A DNA stretch of 64,000 nucleotides from an uncultured Erythrobacter sp. (lineage in GTDB: Bacteria > Pseudomonadota > Alphaproteobacteria > Sphingomonadales > Sphingomonadaceae). A program made the position numbers and the translations under genes. The notes under the pieces were generated by a model. It did not search any database, was not told where the DNA came from, and saw only the letters and a list, made by a program, of their open reading frames with translations. Shown in pieces: positions 37,453 to 45,581 of the stretch (positions are counted from its first letter, which is position 1; every line of letters begins with the position of its first letter). Location: positions 1,807,928 to 1,871,927 of the forward strand of contig CANKYI010000001.1 of NCBI GenBank assembly GCA_947488085.1, read 5' to 3'.

Positions 37453-38004
37453 TTAGCCAAATTCCGCCTTGTGTCCGGCATCATCACCGGCTGCGAGCAG
37501 CTTTGCCTGATCAACCCAGCGATCTCGGTCGATCCGACCTTTGATTTTGAGATATTGATCAACTTCGGCGACATCGGCGGCAGACCATGCTGCGATTTGA
37601 TCGAACCGGCGCACGCCCAGTGACAAGCACAGCTCGTTGAGTTTTGGTCCGACTCCCTTGATCCGGGTCAAATCATCGCTTTCCCCGACAGCCGCTGCGA
37701 TAGCAGGCTTGGGACCTTCATCATCACCGCTCTCATCAGCAGACACAGCCGCAGCTGCTCCCGCCGCCGCAAGAGGCGCAATGGGTTCGGGCTCTGGAAC
37801 AGGTTCCGGAGCTGGGGCGGGTTCTGGCGCGGCTGTCGGAGCGGGCGTGGGTGTCGGCTCTGGCGCAGGCGCACGAGCCGGTTGCGCCGTCTCAGCCTCA
37901 GCTTTGGCCGCAGCCATCCGTGCCCAGATCCACCACCCAGTGCCGATCCCAATGATCAAAGCGAGAATAAAACGCACAGGCTCATCCAATATCAATTGCC
38001 ACAT
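37453..38004 (-). CDS. Membrane-anchored helix-hairpin-helix protein
   Basis: The 183-residue protein has one N-terminal membrane helix (residues 8-28, ending GWWIWAR at 23-29), a Pro/Ala/Glu-rich linker (about 40-80) and a C-terminal helix-hairpin-helix domain with LTRIKGVGPKLNEL (112-125). The family is often described as a predicted DNA-binding or L21-like domain. It is the third gene of an operon with an OmpA-like protein and a 30-residue membrane microprotein. The anchor motif is nearly the same as that of the microprotein. An envelope-DNA link or a protein-interaction role are both possible. Confidence 0.8.
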   Translation of the reverse strand: MWQLILDEPVRFILALIIGIGTGWWIWARMAAAKAEAETAQPARAPAPEPTPTPAPTAAPEPAPAPEPVPEPEPIAPLAAAGAAAAVSADESGDDEGPKPAIAAAVGESDDLTRIKGVGPKLNELCLSLGVRRFDQIAAWSAADVAEVDQYLKIKGRIDRDRWVDQAKLLAAGDDAGHKAEFG

Positions 38005-38021
38005 AATCTCTCTCCCGCGCC

Positions 38022-38114
38022 TTATGCCCTACGGCCCCAAATGACCCAGCCAATCAACAGGCCGATCAGGAACACGGCGATAATCGCAAGCCAAGTTTCC
38101 ATCAAAAGTGGCAT
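38022..38114 (-). CDS. 30-residue membrane microprotein
   Basis: The frame from ATG 38114 to TAA 38022 encodes 30 residues: one transmembrane helix (about residues 7-25) ending in GWVIWGRRA. It is preceded by a good AAGGAG box, and it starts 2 bp past the stop of the OmpA gene, so it is translationally linked. The next gene starts 17 bp later. The C-terminal motif GWVIWGR matches GWWIWAR at the membrane anchor of the downstream helix-hairpin-helix protein. The ribosome site, operon position and shared motif support a real gene. Confidence 0.65.
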   Translation of the reverse strand: MPLLMETWLAIIAVFLIGLLIGWVIWGRRA

Positions 38115-38116
38115 GA

Positions 38117-38893
38117 TTATTCTCCTTCTGACCCGGTGGCATCGCCAGCATCCAGCGTGAATTCAATTCGGCGATTGGCCTCGCTTGCCCCGTCACCTTC
38201 GACCAGAGGCTGGCTTGAGCCGTAACCAGTGGCGGTGATGCGCGCTTCTGCCACACCGCGTTCTGATAAAGCCGCAGACACGGCATCGGCGCGCGCTTGA
38301 CTGACCGTCATATTGATCTCATCGCCGCCGGTTGCATCGGTGTGGCCACCCACCGCAACGCTCATGCCCGTGCAAGCGGTCAGCCGCTCGGACAGTCCCT
38401 CAATAATCGCGGTTGAGGCTGGCGAGATATACGCGCTGCCGCTTTGGAATGTGATCGACTTGCCTTCCATAAAGGCATCGACATTGGTCTGACAGTCGGC
38501 AACTTGCTCATCGCTGGCGCCGGTCACCGCTTCGGTGTCTTCGATACCGGTGGATAGCTCCTCGGTGTTTACGACTTCCGCTACGCCTGCTTCGTCTGCA
38601 CTCGCCACAGCCTCATCAGAGAAGCGAACTTCGCGCAATGTGCCATTGGCCAGCAAAGCAGCGCGAATGCGCTCTTGTTCAGCCGGATCGGTCACGCCGC
38701 TGATGATCGCAACCCGCGCCAGCGGATCACGCTGCATGGTGAGTTCAGCGCCCTCCACACCCGCTCCAGCGAGCGCCGATTGCGCATCCGTTTCCAATCT
38801 ATCGATAAAGCCAGCGCCGGTCATCGAATGCGCGCCATAAGCGAGCAGAGATGCTAACCCCGCGCCAACCAACCCCTTGGTCAACCCGTTCAT
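38117..38893 (-). CDS. OmpA-family peptidoglycan-binding protein
   Basis: The ATG at 38893 (GGAGGG box) gives 258 residues. A hydrophobic N-terminus (residues 5-25) serves as signal or anchor. Residues about 35-90 look like a BON-type domain (VAIISGVTDPAEQERIRAAL). The C-terminal OmpA domain (145-250) has GGHTDATGGDEIN, the conserved QARADAV (199-205) and NRRIEFTL (240-247), which bind the diaminopimelate of peptidoglycan. Cys134 and Cys174 could form a disulfide. The stop is 2 bp from the start of the microprotein gene. Confidence 0.88.
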   Translation of the reverse strand: MNGLTKGLVGAGLASLLAYGAHSMTGAGFIDRLETDAQSALAGAGVEGAELTMQRDPLARVAIISGVTDPAEQERIRAALLANGTLREVRFSDEAVASADEAGVAEVVNTEELSTGIEDTEAVTGASDEQVADCQTNVDAFMEGKSITFQSGSAYISPASTAIIEGLSERLTACTGMSVAVGGHTDATGGDEINMTVSQARADAVSAALSERGVAEARITATGYGSSQPLVEGDGASEANRRIEFTLDAGDATGSEGE

Positions 38894-38984
38894 AGAAAAA
38901 TCCCTCCGTCCGTCTGCATGGATTGCAGGGGTGCGAGAGTGAGTCCAGCGCAAACTTGTAGCCAAGTGTATCGCATGCGACGGA

Positions 38985-39992
38985 TCACTGAACGGACAAT
39001 GGTTCCTGTGGGAGCACTTCGAATTTCATCAACAAAGTGCGTTGATTGGATGAGAAATTGTCGTCGCTAACGATGTAGAGAAAGGTCTTGTCACCCTCTT
39101 CGCGCACCGCCAGCCCTTCAAAATTGTCAACCGTGAGTGGAGGAAGGAGCACCGCGAGTTCGCGGCTTGTGCCCTCGGCCGCATAGGCAACCAATGCGGC
39201 ACCACTGCCATCCTGCGGTGAATAGGATCGGAACAGGATCACGACCGTATCATTGGCCAGAATATCGGCATCAGTCGGGACGCCCCCGCGCTGATCGAGC
39301 GGGCTTGGCGGTATCGCGAAAAACATCCCCTGGCCATAGGCTGCAAGCCCAAATTGAGAACGGAGACAATTGGGCGTTTTATCATTTGCAGTGCGCTCGG
39401 CACAGGCCAATCGCAAGTTTTCGCTTGTCGCTAGCGTTTCTAATCCGCCATTGTCATCAAGCGGTCCAACTGCGCGGACGGGATCAATCGGACTCTTTGT
39501 CGGCACAGCGGAAAGCGAGGCGTAAGACAAGACGCGGTGGTTCCGTTCAAACCCGATTAGCCAGCCGCCCTCGGTGCTGCGGGTGAGGCTCTCGCTATCG
39601 CTCTGCTCTTTACCAGTCAGCGGTTCTCCATCGACCCCAAGCAGATTGCCAACTTCAAAATCAGCAATCCCAACAAGCTGCCCGTCTTCCTCAGCTGGGG
39701 TTAGCCAAACCCAACGTGCATCGTCGGTGATCGCCAATAGACGACCACTCTCAGCATCCCAGCGCAGCCCGGACAGTCCGCCGATATTCTGCCCCATAGG
39801 CGGTATGTCGAGCCCGCCGCGATATTCGAGCTGGCCGATCCGCTTTTGGTTGGGGTCATCGGGGTTGAGGGGAACGGCAACGATCTCCGCATCGTTCAGC
39901 TCATGCGAATGAGCGATCATCGCCGCCGCGAAGATCAGCGTGGCGAGCCCAAGAGCCACCATCGTAGCGCGAGTGGATCGCGCCATGGCCAT
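38985..39992 (-). CDS. Secreted esterase-like/phytase-like beta-propeller protein
   Basis: The 335-residue protein has an N-terminal signal (residues 7-28, ending AHSHE). The body matches the esterase-like activity of phytase family (PF13449): GGLSGLRWDAESGRLLAITDD near residues 70-90, GWLIGFERNHRVLSY, and LTVDNFEGLAVREEGDKTFL near the C-terminus. The family forms beta-propellers; catalytic activity is rarely shown. It starts 1 bp after the gatB stop, with no clear ribosome site of its own, so translation is probably coupled to gatB. ATG 39986 is an alternative start. Confidence 0.82.
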   Translation of the reverse strand: MAMARSTRATMVALGLATLIFAAAMIAHSHELNDAEIVAVPLNPDDPNQKRIGQLEYRGGLDIPPMGQNIGGLSGLRWDAESGRLLAITDDARWVWLTPAEEDGQLVGIADFEVGNLLGVDGEPLTGKEQSDSESLTRSTEGGWLIGFERNHRVLSYASLSAVPTKSPIDPVRAVGPLDDNGGLETLATSENLRLACAERTANDKTPNCLRSQFGLAAYGQGMFFAIPPSPLDQRGGVPTDADILANDTVVILFRSYSPQDGSGAALVAYAAEGTSRELAVLLPPLTVDNFEGLAVREEGDKTFLYIVSDDNFSSNQRTLLMKFEVLPQEPLSVQ

Positions 39993-39993
39993 A

Positions 39994-41502
39994 TCAGCCC
40001 AGCTTACCTTTAAGCAGCTCGTTTACCACCGCCGGGTTCGCTTTGCCTTGCATCGCCTTCATGGTTTGCCCCACGAAGAAACCGAACAGCTTGTCCTTGC
40101 CGCCCTTATATTGCTCAACCTTGTCGGCATTATTGGCGAGGATCTTGTCGATTTCCGCTTCGATAGCGCCGGTGTCACTGACCTGCTTCATACCTTCAGT
40201 ATCGGCGATTTCGGCGGGTTCGCGGCCTGTGCGCAGGACCAGTTCGAAGATTTCCTTGGCTTGTTTACCGCTGATCTCACCCTTGTCTTGCATCGCTAGG
40301 ATTGCGGCCTGACGTTCAGCTGTTGCATGCGCGGGGTCGGTCTCTTCGGGGAAGTTCTCACTCGCCGATTTGATCACTCCGGGAGCCACTGACAGCGCCC
40401 AGTTCGCAACCGTGGTCGCGACCGCGGTCTCCGGCTTACCCATCGCACTGGCCGCCGTACCCAGCAGCGTCTCAAAGCGCGCAAATGTCTCAACCTCTGC
40501 GGTCAATTCGCGCGCATTATAGGGGGTGAGGCCCAGCTCCTGCTCATACCGAACGCGTTTCGCATCAGGCAATTCGGGCAGGCTCGCGCGGCAATCGGCG
40601 AGGAAGTCATCCTCCAACACCAACGGCAAGAGATCGGGGTCCGGGAAGTAGCGGTAATCATGCGCGTCTTCTTTCGAACGCATGGTGCGCGTTGTGCCGG
40701 TCGCGACATCAAACAGGCGTGTTTCTTGATCGACGCTGCCGCCGCTTTCCAAAACATCGACCTGACGCGCGGCTTCATATTCGATCACGGCCATCACAAA
40801 ACGAACCGAGTTCACATTCTTGGTCTCTGTGCGCGTGCCCAATTCGTCGCCAACCTTGCGAACCGACACGTTCACATCGGCGCGCATGGAGCCTTCCTCC
40901 ATATTGCCATCGCAGCTGCCGACATAGCGCAGGATGCTGCGCAATTTGCGGACATAGGCGCCCGCTTCGGCAGGCGATCCCATGTCCGGGCGGCTGACGA
41001 TTTCCATCAGCGCGACGCCCGACCGGTTAAGGTCGACATAGGACATGGTCGGGTGCTGATCATGCATCAGTTTGCCCGCATCCTGTTCAATATGGATGCG
41101 CTCAATCCCGATGACTTTGTCCTCGGGGATGCCGTGTTTCTCATCCGCTTCGATCAAAAGCGATCCTTCACCCACAATCGGGTGATAAAGCTGGCTGATC
41201 TGATAGCCTTGCGGCAGATCGGCGTAGAAATAATTCTTACGGTCAAAGCGCGACCAGCTGTGAATTTCCGCCTCAATCGCCATGCCCGTGCGCACCGCCT
41301 GGCGGACGCATTCGCGGTTGGGCACAGGCAGCATTCCAGGCATCGCCGCATCGACCAGGCTAACCTGGCTGTTCGGCTCTGCACCAAAGGTGGTGGAGGC
41401 GCCGGAGAACAATTTCGACTGAGTGGTGATCTGCGCATGGACCTCAAGGCCGATTACGACCTCCCATTCGCCGGTCTGTCCCTGAATGCGGTAATCACTC
41501 AT
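39994..41502 (-). CDS. gatB: Asp-tRNA(Asn)/Glu-tRNA(Gln) amidotransferase subunit B
   Basis: The ATG at 41502 gives 502 residues. [20 protein letters not shown] and [15 protein letters not shown] belong to the GatB kinase domain, which phosphorylates misacylated tRNA. The helical and YqeY-like tail (KIQ-type helices, residues 300-502, ending [14 protein letters not shown]) binds the tRNA. With GatA and GatC it makes Gln-tRNA or Asn-tRNA. Two small membrane-protein genes separate it from gatA. It overlaps the end of the 67-residue protein gene by 8 bp. Confidence 0.96.
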   Translation of the reverse strand: MSDYRIQGQTGEWEVVIGLEVHAQITTQSKLFSGASTTFGAEPNSQVSLVDAAMPGMLPVPNRECVRQAVRTGMAIEAEIHSWSRFDRKNYFYADLPQGYQISQLYHPIVGEGSLLIEADEKHGIPEDKVIGIERIHIEQDAGKLMHDQHPTMSYVDLNRSGVALMEIVSRPDMGSPAEAGAYVRKLRSILRYVGSCDGNMEEGSMRADVNVSVRKVGDELGTRTETKNVNSVRFVMAVIEYEAARQVDVLESGGSVDQETRLFDVATGTTRTMRSKEDAHDYRYFPDPDLLPLVLEDDFLADCRASLPELPDAKRVRYEQELGLTPYNARELTAEVETFARFETLLGTAASAMGKPETAVATTVANWALSVAPGVIKSASENFPEETDPAHATAERQAAILAMQDKGEISGKQAKEIFELVLRTGREPAEIADTEGMKQVSDTGAIEAEIDKILANNADKVEQYKGGKDKLFGFFVGQTMKAMQGKANPAVVNELLKGKLG

Positions 41503-41698
41503 CGTCTTTTGCCTTTGTTGTCTTGTCTTCAATACGGCTGGCGGGTCGCGCCTCGCCTTGAGTTCTCTGAGCCCCATCGCGCATCACTTTACCCGATGCA
41601 TCAAAGCGCGCTTCGCCATGCTCAATCGTCTTGGAGAGATACATGACGACCCCGCCAATGATCACAAAGATGCACATAAAGATGGTCGCGGCGATCAT
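41495..41698 (-). CDS. Small single-pass membrane protein (67 aa)
   Basis: A 67-residue product with one membrane helix at residues 2-21 ([19 protein letters not shown]) and a charged cytoplasmic tail. GGGAGG lies 8-13 bp before the ATG. It overlaps the gatB start by 8 bp and follows the 123-residue membrane protein by 15 bp, so it is translated as part of the gat operon. No family was recognised. Its role in tRNA amidation is doubtful; it may only share transcription. Confidence 0.7.
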   Translation of the reverse strand: MIAATIFMCIFVIIGGVVMYLSKTIEHGEARFDASGKVMRDGAQRTQGEARPASRIEDKTTKAKDDE

Positions 41699-41713
41699 GC
41701 GCGCGCCTCCCGC

Positions 41714-42085
41714 CTACGCATCGCTCGCCTCCAGCAAGCCAGCCTCAACCGCTTTCAACTCAGCGCGCACAACATTGTCGAATTTCTTCGAGCCGGTGAT
41801 GGTGATCTCCTCAAGGAAGAGGACACTCAGCGTGCGGTATTCAGGATAGTTCGAAAGCTCGCGCACAGTCGCCGCGAACAAAGGTCCATTGCGCACGGTG
41901 CGAGACTTGGGGTCCATCTGTGCGTGGAGCGATTTCAGCAGCTCGGCATAGGCAAAATACCTTTTGTTCGGCTCTACTGCCTCTGGCTGCCGCGCGCGCT
42001 TTACATAGCTGAACGCGACGAGCCATGCAGGGACTACAAAGCCCAATGCAACAATCCCGAGGATGCCCCATTCAAACGGGGTCAC
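41714..42085 (-). CDS. Small membrane protein (123 aa) in the gat operon
   Basis: Three GTG codons (42091, 42088, 42085) could start this frame; 42085 is preferred because it overlaps the gatA stop as GTGA and lies 9 bp from a GGAG box. The protein has one membrane helix ([20 protein letters not shown]) followed by a soluble helical part of about 90 residues. No conserved family was recognised. It is placed between gatA and the 67-residue protein, co-translated with gatA. Function unknown. Confidence 0.72.
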   Translation of the reverse strand: MTPFEWGILGIVALGFVVPAWLVAFSYVKRARQPEAVEPNKRYFAYAELLKSLHAQMDPKSRTVRNGPLFAATVRELSNYPEYRTLSVLFLEEITITGSKKFDNVVRAELKAVEAGLLEASDA

Positions 42086-43563
42086 CACCACTTCTCCGGA
42101 GCATGGGTAAACCCAGCGCGCTGCTCAATCGCGAGGCCCGCATCCAGCACAGTCTGCTCATCAAACGGCTTACCCACGATTTGTAGACCAAGCGGCAGGC
42201 CATCAGGGTTAAGGCCCGCAGGCACGCTCATCGCAGGCAAGCCCGCTAGCGAGGCTGGCACGGCGAACACATCGTTCAAATACATGGTCAGCGGATCATC
42301 GGTCAGCGAACCGAGCGGGAAGCTGGCCGTCGGCGTCGTCGGCGCAAGGATCAGATCGCATTGTGCCCAAGCCTGCTCAAAATCGCGCGCAACCAATGCG
42401 CGGACCTTTTGCGCCTGAGTGTAGTAGGCGTCGTAGAAGCCCGCTGATAGCACATAGGTGCCGATCAGAATGCGGCGTTTTACCTCATCGCCAAAGCCAG
42501 CTGCGCGTGTTTCGGCATACATATCTTGCAGGCCAGCACCCTCTGGCAGATCGCGCAGACCGTATCGCACACCGTCATAACGCGCGAGGTTCGACGAAGC
42601 CTCGGCAGGCGCAATAATGTAATATGCAGGCAGAGCGTATTTCGTATGCGGAAGCGAGATATCGACGATTTCAGCGCCTGCATCCTTTAGCCAAGCTTTG
42701 CCTTGCTCCCACGAGGCAAGGATCGCTTCATCCGTGCCATCCATGCGATATTCTTTGGGAATGCCGACCTTCTTGCCTTTGAGGTCCGACGACAAGGCGC
42801 TTTCCCAATCGGGCACATCCATTTGCAGGCTGGTCGCATCCTTTGGATCAAAGCCAGCCATCGCGCCCAACATTATCGCGCAATCTTCAACCGAGCGCGC
42901 CATCGGACCCGCTTGATCGAGCGAAGAGGCAAACGCCACCACGCCCCAGCGGGAACAGCGGCCATAGGTCGGCTTAATCCCGCAAATGCCAGTAAAGGCC
43001 GCAGGCTGGCGGATCGAACCGCCGGTGTCAGTGCCAGTGGCCGCAGGTGCAATCCGCGCGGCAACCGCTGTTGACGAACCGCCCGACGAACCGCCTGGGC
43101 TCATCGCGGCATTGGTGTCTTCTTTACGCCAAGGCGATGACACATTGCCAAAATGCGATGTCTCATTCGATGAACCCATCGCAAATTGGTCAAGGTTCAG
43201 CTTGCCCAGCATCCCAGCGCCCGCATTCCACAGGTTCTGGGACACGGTGCTTTCATATTCGGGGGTGAACCCTTCGAGGATGTGGCTCGCAGCCGTGGTT
43301 TGAGTGCCCTGCGTTGCAAACAAGTCTTTCATCCCGATCGGCACGCCTGCCATTGCGCCAAGGCTCTCACCTCCAGCGCGCTTGGCATCGACGCGCATTG
43401 CAGCGCCAATTGCTTGTTCAGGCGTTGGAACGATAAAAGCATTGAGCGCGCTTGCGGCGTCGACTGCCGCGTTAAAAGCTTGCGCCACTTCAAGGGCGGT
43501 AAAATCGCCATTGGCAACGCCATCGCGGATCGCTTTGACGCCAAGAGAGGTAAAGTCGGTCAT
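42082..43563 (-). CDS. gatA: Asp-tRNA(Asn)/Glu-tRNA(Gln) amidotransferase subunit A
   Basis: The 493-residue protein is an amidase-signature enzyme that releases ammonia from glutamine. The catalytic triad residues are visible: the lysine in [10 protein letters not shown], the cis-serine in [15 protein letters not shown] and the nucleophile serine in [14 protein letters not shown]. The channel segments ([20 protein letters not shown]) fit GatA. The start overlaps the gatC stop in a TAATG, so GatC and GatA are translationally coupled. The C-terminus APEKWW is characteristic. Confidence 0.97.
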   Translation of the reverse strand: MTDFTSLGVKAIRDGVANGDFTALEVAQAFNAAVDAASALNAFIVPTPEQAIGAAMRVDAKRAGGESLGAMAGVPIGMKDLFATQGTQTTAASHILEGFTPEYESTVSQNLWNAGAGMLGKLNLDQFAMGSSNETSHFGNVSSPWRKEDTNAAMSPGGSSGGSSTAVAARIAPAATGTDTGGSIRQPAAFTGICGIKPTYGRCSRWGVVAFASSLDQAGPMARSVEDCAIMLGAMAGFDPKDATSLQMDVPDWESALSSDLKGKKVGIPKEYRMDGTDEAILASWEQGKAWLKDAGAEIVDISLPHTKYALPAYYIIAPAEASSNLARYDGVRYGLRDLPEGAGLQDMYAETRAAGFGDEVKRRILIGTYVLSAGFYDAYYTQAQKVRALVARDFEQAWAQCDLILAPTTPTASFPLGSLTDDPLTMYLNDVFAVPASLAGLPAMSVPAGLNPDGLPLGLQIVGKPFDEQTVLDAGLAIEQRAGFTHAPEKWW

Positions 43564-43865
43564 TATTCGATCACCTTGGGCACACCAAAGAACCCATGTT
43601 CAGCTGCCGGCGCATTGGCGAGCACAGCATCGCGTTTGCCGCCGCCCGTTTTGGGGTCTGCATCCACTACATCATCGCGCAGCCGCAATGCGTTGGGGAT
43701 CACGGCTGACATCGGCTCAATGCCGGTCACATCAACTTCGCCCAATTGCTCAACCCAATCGAGGATGGCGTTCAATTCCGGAACCATCTGTTCCAATTCA
43801 TCGTCGCCCATTTTGATCCGCGCCAATGACGCGATTTTGGCGACGGTCTGTTTGTCCACCGACAT
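43563..43865 (-). CDS. gatC: Asp-tRNA(Asn)/Glu-tRNA(Gln) amidotransferase subunit C
   Basis: This 100-residue protein matches GatC, the small belt subunit that stabilises Gat[21 protein letters not shown] at the N-terminus, [20 protein letters not shown] in the middle and [18 protein letters not shown] at the C-terminus. It is of normal length. AAGGAAAC precedes the ATG. It heads the gatCA part of the operon and lies 68 bp downstream of the FKBP gene. Confidence 0.95.
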   Translation of the reverse strand: MSVDKQTVAKIASLARIKMGDDELEQMVPELNAILDWVEQLGEVDVTGIEPMSAVIPNALRLRDDVVDADPKTGGGKRDAVLANAPAAEHGFFGVPKVIE

Positions 43866-43933
43866 GCCCAGTTTCCTTTAAGGCGTTTTGTGTGAGGCGC
43901 TGATTGAGAGAGGATGCGCCCCTTTTCCGTTTG

Positions 43934-44533
43934 TTACTGACCCGGAGGAGGACCTTGAGGCGGTCCCTGTGGAGGGCCACCAGCACCGGGAGGACCACCG
44001 GGTCCGCCAGGCTGCATGGCGCGCTGGAGAATCTCAAGGTTCTGGTCAAACACTTCGCGGGTCATAATATCGATCACTTCAATCTCGAAGATCAAATCCG
44101 CATTAGGCGGGATCGGCGCACCGGGAGGCGGCTCTGCGCCATAGGCGTCTTCTGAGGGGATATAGAGCTTGTACTGCCCGCCTTCACGCATTTGCTGAAG
44201 ACCTTTGTAAAAGCCGGGGATCGTCGCGTCCTCTTCGACCGGGAAAGGGCTGCCTTCAGGAAAGACCCCTTCGACGGGAAGCGGGATATCCTGCGATTCA
44301 TCGAAAACTTCGCCGTTTGACGCCAACATGCCTTTGTATTTTACAAAGACCATTTGACCATCTTTGGCCGTCTCCCCTTCGCCGGCGACGATAGTTTCGA
44401 CGCTCAAACCCTTGGGCACAGCGGCCCATGCAAGGCCCGCTCCGATAAGGATAGCGACGATAACGCCAAGCCACAGCTTGGTCAGAGAACCCTTGGCAAC
44501 GGGCTGAATTGGAACGCGGGTGACTTCGGTCAT
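43934..44533 (-). CDS. Membrane-anchored FKBP-type peptidyl-prolyl isomerase
   Basis: The 199-residue protein has an N-terminal anchor helix (19-38), one FKBP domain (about 55-160: QMVFVKYKGMLASNGEVFDE, IPGFYKGLQQMREGGQYKLY, YGAEPPPGAPIPPNADLIFE) and a Pro/Gly/Gln-rich tail after residue 175. The conserved active-site aromatic and acidic residues are mostly retained, though the first Phe-Asp pair is followed by an insertion (DIPLPVEGVFPEGSPF). It would act as a periplasmic folding helper. It lies 68 bp upstream of gatC. Confidence 0.92.
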   Translation of the reverse strand: MTEVTRVPIQPVAKGSLTKLWLGVIVAILIGAGLAWAAVPKGLSVETIVAGEGETAKDGQMVFVKYKGMLASNGEVFDESQDIPLPVEGVFPEGSPFPVEEDATIPGFYKGLQQMREGGQYKLYIPSEDAYGAEPPPGAPIPPNADLIFEIEVIDIMTREVFDQNLEILQRAMQPGGPGGPPGAGGPPQGPPQGPPPGQ

Positions 44534-44596
44534 TCAAAAATCCTGATCGAGTGAGCGCCAATGCGACAAAAGACCCCCCCGGTCTCTCACAGCAAA

Positions 44597-44621
44597 AGGG
44601 CGCGGAGTTTATCCGCGCCCT
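44597..44621 (-). terminator. Terminator downstream of rpsU
   Basis: A perfect 10-bp stem (44597-44606 with 44612-44621, 5-nt loop) is followed on the minus strand by TTTTGC. It lies 116 bp beyond the rpsU stop, after the palindromic repeat. Confidence 0.75.
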
Positions 44622-44640
44622 GATGGCTTATCCTATGGTG

Positions 44641-44716
44641 GGTTTCAAGCGCATCTTTCTCTGGCCCTTCCGGGCACAAAACCGGTTCCCACTTTTCCTG
44701 AAGGGACCAGCGCACT
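44641..44716. repeat. REP-like palindromic intergenic element
   Basis: The element has imperfect arms CTGGCCCTTCCGG (44661-44673) and CCTGAAGGGACCAG (44697-44710), outer GCGCATC and GCGCACTC blocks, and a loop that includes AAAACCGGTTCCCACTTTT. This core resembles a short repeat common between genes of many alphaproteobacteria, as remembered from rhizobial genomes. Only one copy was seen in this window. Confidence 0.5.
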
Positions 44717-44736
44717 CAAATCCTTAGCCTTGAGGC

Positions 44737-44943
44737 TTACTTAATGCCGTCGCGCTCCATGCGCTTACGCTCAAGCTTACGAGCGCGACGAACAGCGGCT
44801 GCCTTTTCACGGGCGCGCTTTTCGCTAGGCTTTTCGTAGTGACGACGCAATTTCATCTCGCGATAAACACCTTCGCGCTGCAGCTTTTTCTTAAGCGCGC
44901 GCAGGGCCTGATCGACATTGTTATCGCGAACCATGATTTGCAT
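44737..44943 (-). CDS. rpsU: 30S ribosomal protein S21
   Basis: The 68-residue protein is a clear S21: [20 protein letters not shown], followed by [20 protein letters not shown] and a very basic C-terminus. S21 sits on the 30S platform near the anti-Shine-Dalgarno region. The gene stands alone, with its own 3' region that holds the REP-like element and a terminator. The upstream 217 bp to crcB (divergent) should hold its promoter. Confidence 0.97.
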   Translation of the reverse strand: MQIMVRDNNVDQALRALKKKLQREGVYREMKLRRHYEKPSEKRAREKAAAVRRARKLERKRMERDGIK

Positions 44944-45161
44944 AAATGCTCACTACCTTATCTTATCAAATGCCCATTGCCCGCCCGAAAATTCGCGGGA
45001 ATGCGCGTAAAAATGACGCTGAAATTGGCGCGAATCCCTTAGGAGACGCGCTCAAGCTGATGGCCACATAACCTTAGAGCTGTGAAATGGCAAGATCGTA
45101 AGGCACTCAGAGCAGCGCAATAGGTGTGGCGTGATGGCAACGCGCTCGCTAAGGCGCAACG

Positions 45162-45581
45162 ATGTCTTCCAGTTTTCTCTCCAGCCTCACACCTACGCTT
45201 GTCGTTGCCCTTGGCGGCGCGATTGGCGCTGCGGCGCGTTATCAGGTCGGTTTGCTCACAATTCGCTGGGCTGGTCCGGGTGCGCAATTCCCGTGGGGCA
45301 CGTTCACTGTCAATATTGTCGGCAGTCTTGTCATGGGCGCTTTGCTGGGCTGGTTTGCACGCGGCGGCGGGGATAGCGAAAACTTGCGCGTTTTCCTGAT
45401 TGCCGGGCTGATGGGCGGCTTTACGACATTCAGCGCCTTTAGCGCAGAGCTGGTCACAATGATGCATCGCGGGCAAGCTCTGCTCGCGCTCGGTTACGGC
45501 ACAGCCTCTATCATCGCAGGCATGGCCGCGTTTCTGGTTGGGCTGATTGCCATGCAAATGGCAGGAATGAGCGCATCATGA
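45162..45581 (+). CDS. crcB: Fluoride exporter CrcB/FluC
   Basis: The 139-residue protein has four hydrophobic segments and the FluC signatures: GGAIGAAARYQVG at the N-terminus, WGTFTVNIVGSLVMG in helix 2 and GGFTTFSAFSAE in helix 3, where the Phe box and the central Ser/Thr line the fluoride path. It works as a dual-topology dimer in the inner membrane. No convincing fluoride riboswitch is present upstream. Its stop overlaps the next start as ATGA. Confidence 0.95.
   Translation: MSSSFLSSLTPTLVVALGGAIGAAARYQVGLLTIRWAGPGAQFPWGTFTVNIVGSLVMGALLGWFARGGGDSENLRVFLIAGLMGGFTTFSAFSAELVTMMHRGQALLALGYGTASIIAGMAAFLVGLIAMQMAGMSAS

Noticed and set aside
40660..41646. 328-residue open frame antisense to gatB
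   Set aside because: GatB is certain; the His/Arg-rich antisense product is typical of a shadow frame.
45040..45110. Possible fluoride riboswitch before crcB (GCTGATGGCC stretch)
   Set aside because: Only the short 3' motif is similar; the 5' GG-GATG part and the pseudoknot partner could not be found, so the match is likely chance.
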